From: JAVVFH01 sp032250585
GTDB lineage: Bacteria > Pseudomonadota > Gammaproteobacteria > Xanthomonadales > SZUA-36
DNA: 38,510 nt
NCBI GenBank assembly: GCA_032250585.1
Contig: JAVVFH010000005.1
Span: forward strand, 1 to 38,510
Direction: 5' to 3'
The notes beneath the pieces are model-generated. The model was not told the origin of the DNA and made no database searches. It saw nothing but the letters and a program-made list of their open reading frames with translations. Both the position numbers and the translations under genes were made by a program. This document shows positions 37,964 through 38,510 of this stretch, piece by piece (the stretch's first letter is position 1; the number at the start of each line of letters is the position of its first letter).

Positions 37964-38510
37964 ATGAACAGTATGGATATGGTGGCTGTCGCAGAGGCCA
38001 TGGTTGCCGAGGGCAAGGGCATTCTGGCGATCGATGAAAGTACGGGAACCTGCCAGAAACGTTTTGATTCCGTGAACGTGGAGTGCACGGAAGAAAACCG
38101 GCGCGCTTACCGTGAAATGCTGTTGACGACGCCCGGCCTGGCCGAGCACATCAGCGGCGCGATCCTTTTCGACGAAACCATCCGCCAATCCACCTCCGAT
38201 GGAACGCCGCTGGTTAAGTACATGCAGGGTGCGGGCATTATTCCCGGCATCAAGGTCGACGCCGGCGCGCACGCCCTGGCCGGGCATCCCGGCGAGAAAG
38301 TGACCGAAGGTCTGGACGGCTTGCGCGAGCGTTTGCAGGAATACCACGAGCTGGGAGCGCGTTTTGCGAAGTGGCGCGCGGTCATCACCATTGGCGAAAA
38401 CATGCCCAGTGCAGCCTGTGTAGAAGCCAACGCCCATGCGCTGGCCCGTTATGCGGCACTCTGCCAGGAGGCTGGTCTGGTCCCTGTCGTGGAGCCAGAA
38501 GTCCTGATGG
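37964..38510 (+). CDS. fba: Class I fructose-bisphosphate aldolase (partial, cut by window end)
   Basis: The first 182 residues are visible. GKGILAIDESTGTCQKRF, REMLLTTPGLAEHISGAILFDETIRQS, GIIPGIKVDAGAHALAGHPGEKVTEGLDGLRERL and KWRAVITI match class I (Schiff-base) aldolase and not the zinc-dependent class II enzyme common in gammaproteobacteria. The Schiff-base lysine, expected near residue 230, is beyond the window. AAGGAG lies before ATG 37964. It cleaves fructose 1,6-bisphosphate to triose phosphates, completing the block tkt-gap-pgk-pyk-fba. Confidence 0.94.
   Translation, partial: MNSMDMVAVAEAMVAEGKGILAIDESTGTCQKRFDSVNVECTEENRRAYREMLLTTPGLAEHISGAILFDETIRQSTSDGTPLVKYMQGAGIIPGIKVDAGAHALAGHPGEKVTEGLDGLRERLQEYHELGARFAKWRAVITIGENMPSAACVEANAHALARYAALCQEAGLVPVVEPEVLM

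Noticed and set aside
36934..38088. 384-codon open frame antisense to pyk and the start of fba
   Set aside because: Crosses two certain plus-strand genes and has no domain signature.
1..38510. CRISPR arrays, tRNA, rRNA, prophage or complete insertion sequence
   Set aside because: No spaced direct-repeat arrays, no recognisable stable RNA genes and no transposase or phage proteins were found on either strand.

Overview
The window is GC-rich chromosomal DNA from a gammaproteobacterium. Gene content and order support this: aroK-aroB-hemE, yggS-proC-yggT-DUF4426 divergent from pilT-pilU, tkt-gap-pgk-pyk-fba, a FadE-type acyl-CoA dehydrogenase, GTP-dependent PEP carboxykinase, BtuB behind a cobalamin riboswitch, and exosortase H. 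The combination recalls Xanthomonadales-like or other deep environmental lineages, but a species cannot be named. I saw no rRNA, tRNA, CRISPR array, prophage or complete insertion sequence.

Layout. 1-2183 is an iron block: a truncated FecA-type TonB receptor gene at the left edge, then bfd (bacterioferritin-associated ferredoxin), bfr (bacterioferritin) and sufT, with Fur-like sites between them. 2185-5962 holds apbE, an NO-responsive ygbA-family gene behind a DNR/FNR-type box, and btuB with its B12 riboswitch. 5963-9386 is fatty-acid oxidation: fadE and a divergent TetR regulator around a cluster of operator-like repeats. 9511-11268 is pckG. 11305-14092 is a pair of overlapping DUF697-type GTPases, divergent from a soluble histidine kinase with a degenerate C-terminal half. 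15453-18182 is aroK-aroB-hemE. 18398-19515 is xrtH coupled to pdxH.

19611-24478 holds DUF4426, yggT, proC and yggS on the minus strand and pilT-pilU on the plus strand. 24562-26509 is an OmpR/EnvZ-like two-component pair. 26588-28854 holds a zinc-ribbon membrane protein, a small secreted protein and a plug-less outer-membrane barrel related to TonB receptors. 29029-31657 holds a thioredoxin-fold protein, a universal stress protein and an AGCS amino-acid symporter. 31797 to the right edge is central carbon metabolism: tkt, gap, pgk, pyk and a class I fba cut by the window end.

How the genes work together. The tkt-fba block plus pckG covers lower glycolysis, gluconeogenesis and the pentose-phosphate link. 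fadE supplies acetyl-CoA, for which pckG would be the gluconeogenic outlet. bfd/bfr/sufT manage iron storage, release and Fe-S assembly. PilT/PilU drive type IV pilus retraction.

The most notable non-routine signals are: a 48-bp near-perfect hairpin flanked by TTAG direct repeats touching the pgk stop codon (MITE-like); exact class-II promoter geometry at ygbA that predicts a leaderless mRNA; the fadE/TetR operator array; the overlapping GTPase pair; the solitary exosortase H; the plug-less TonB-receptor-like barrel; and the broken receptor gene at the left edge. None of these amounts to a proven new system.
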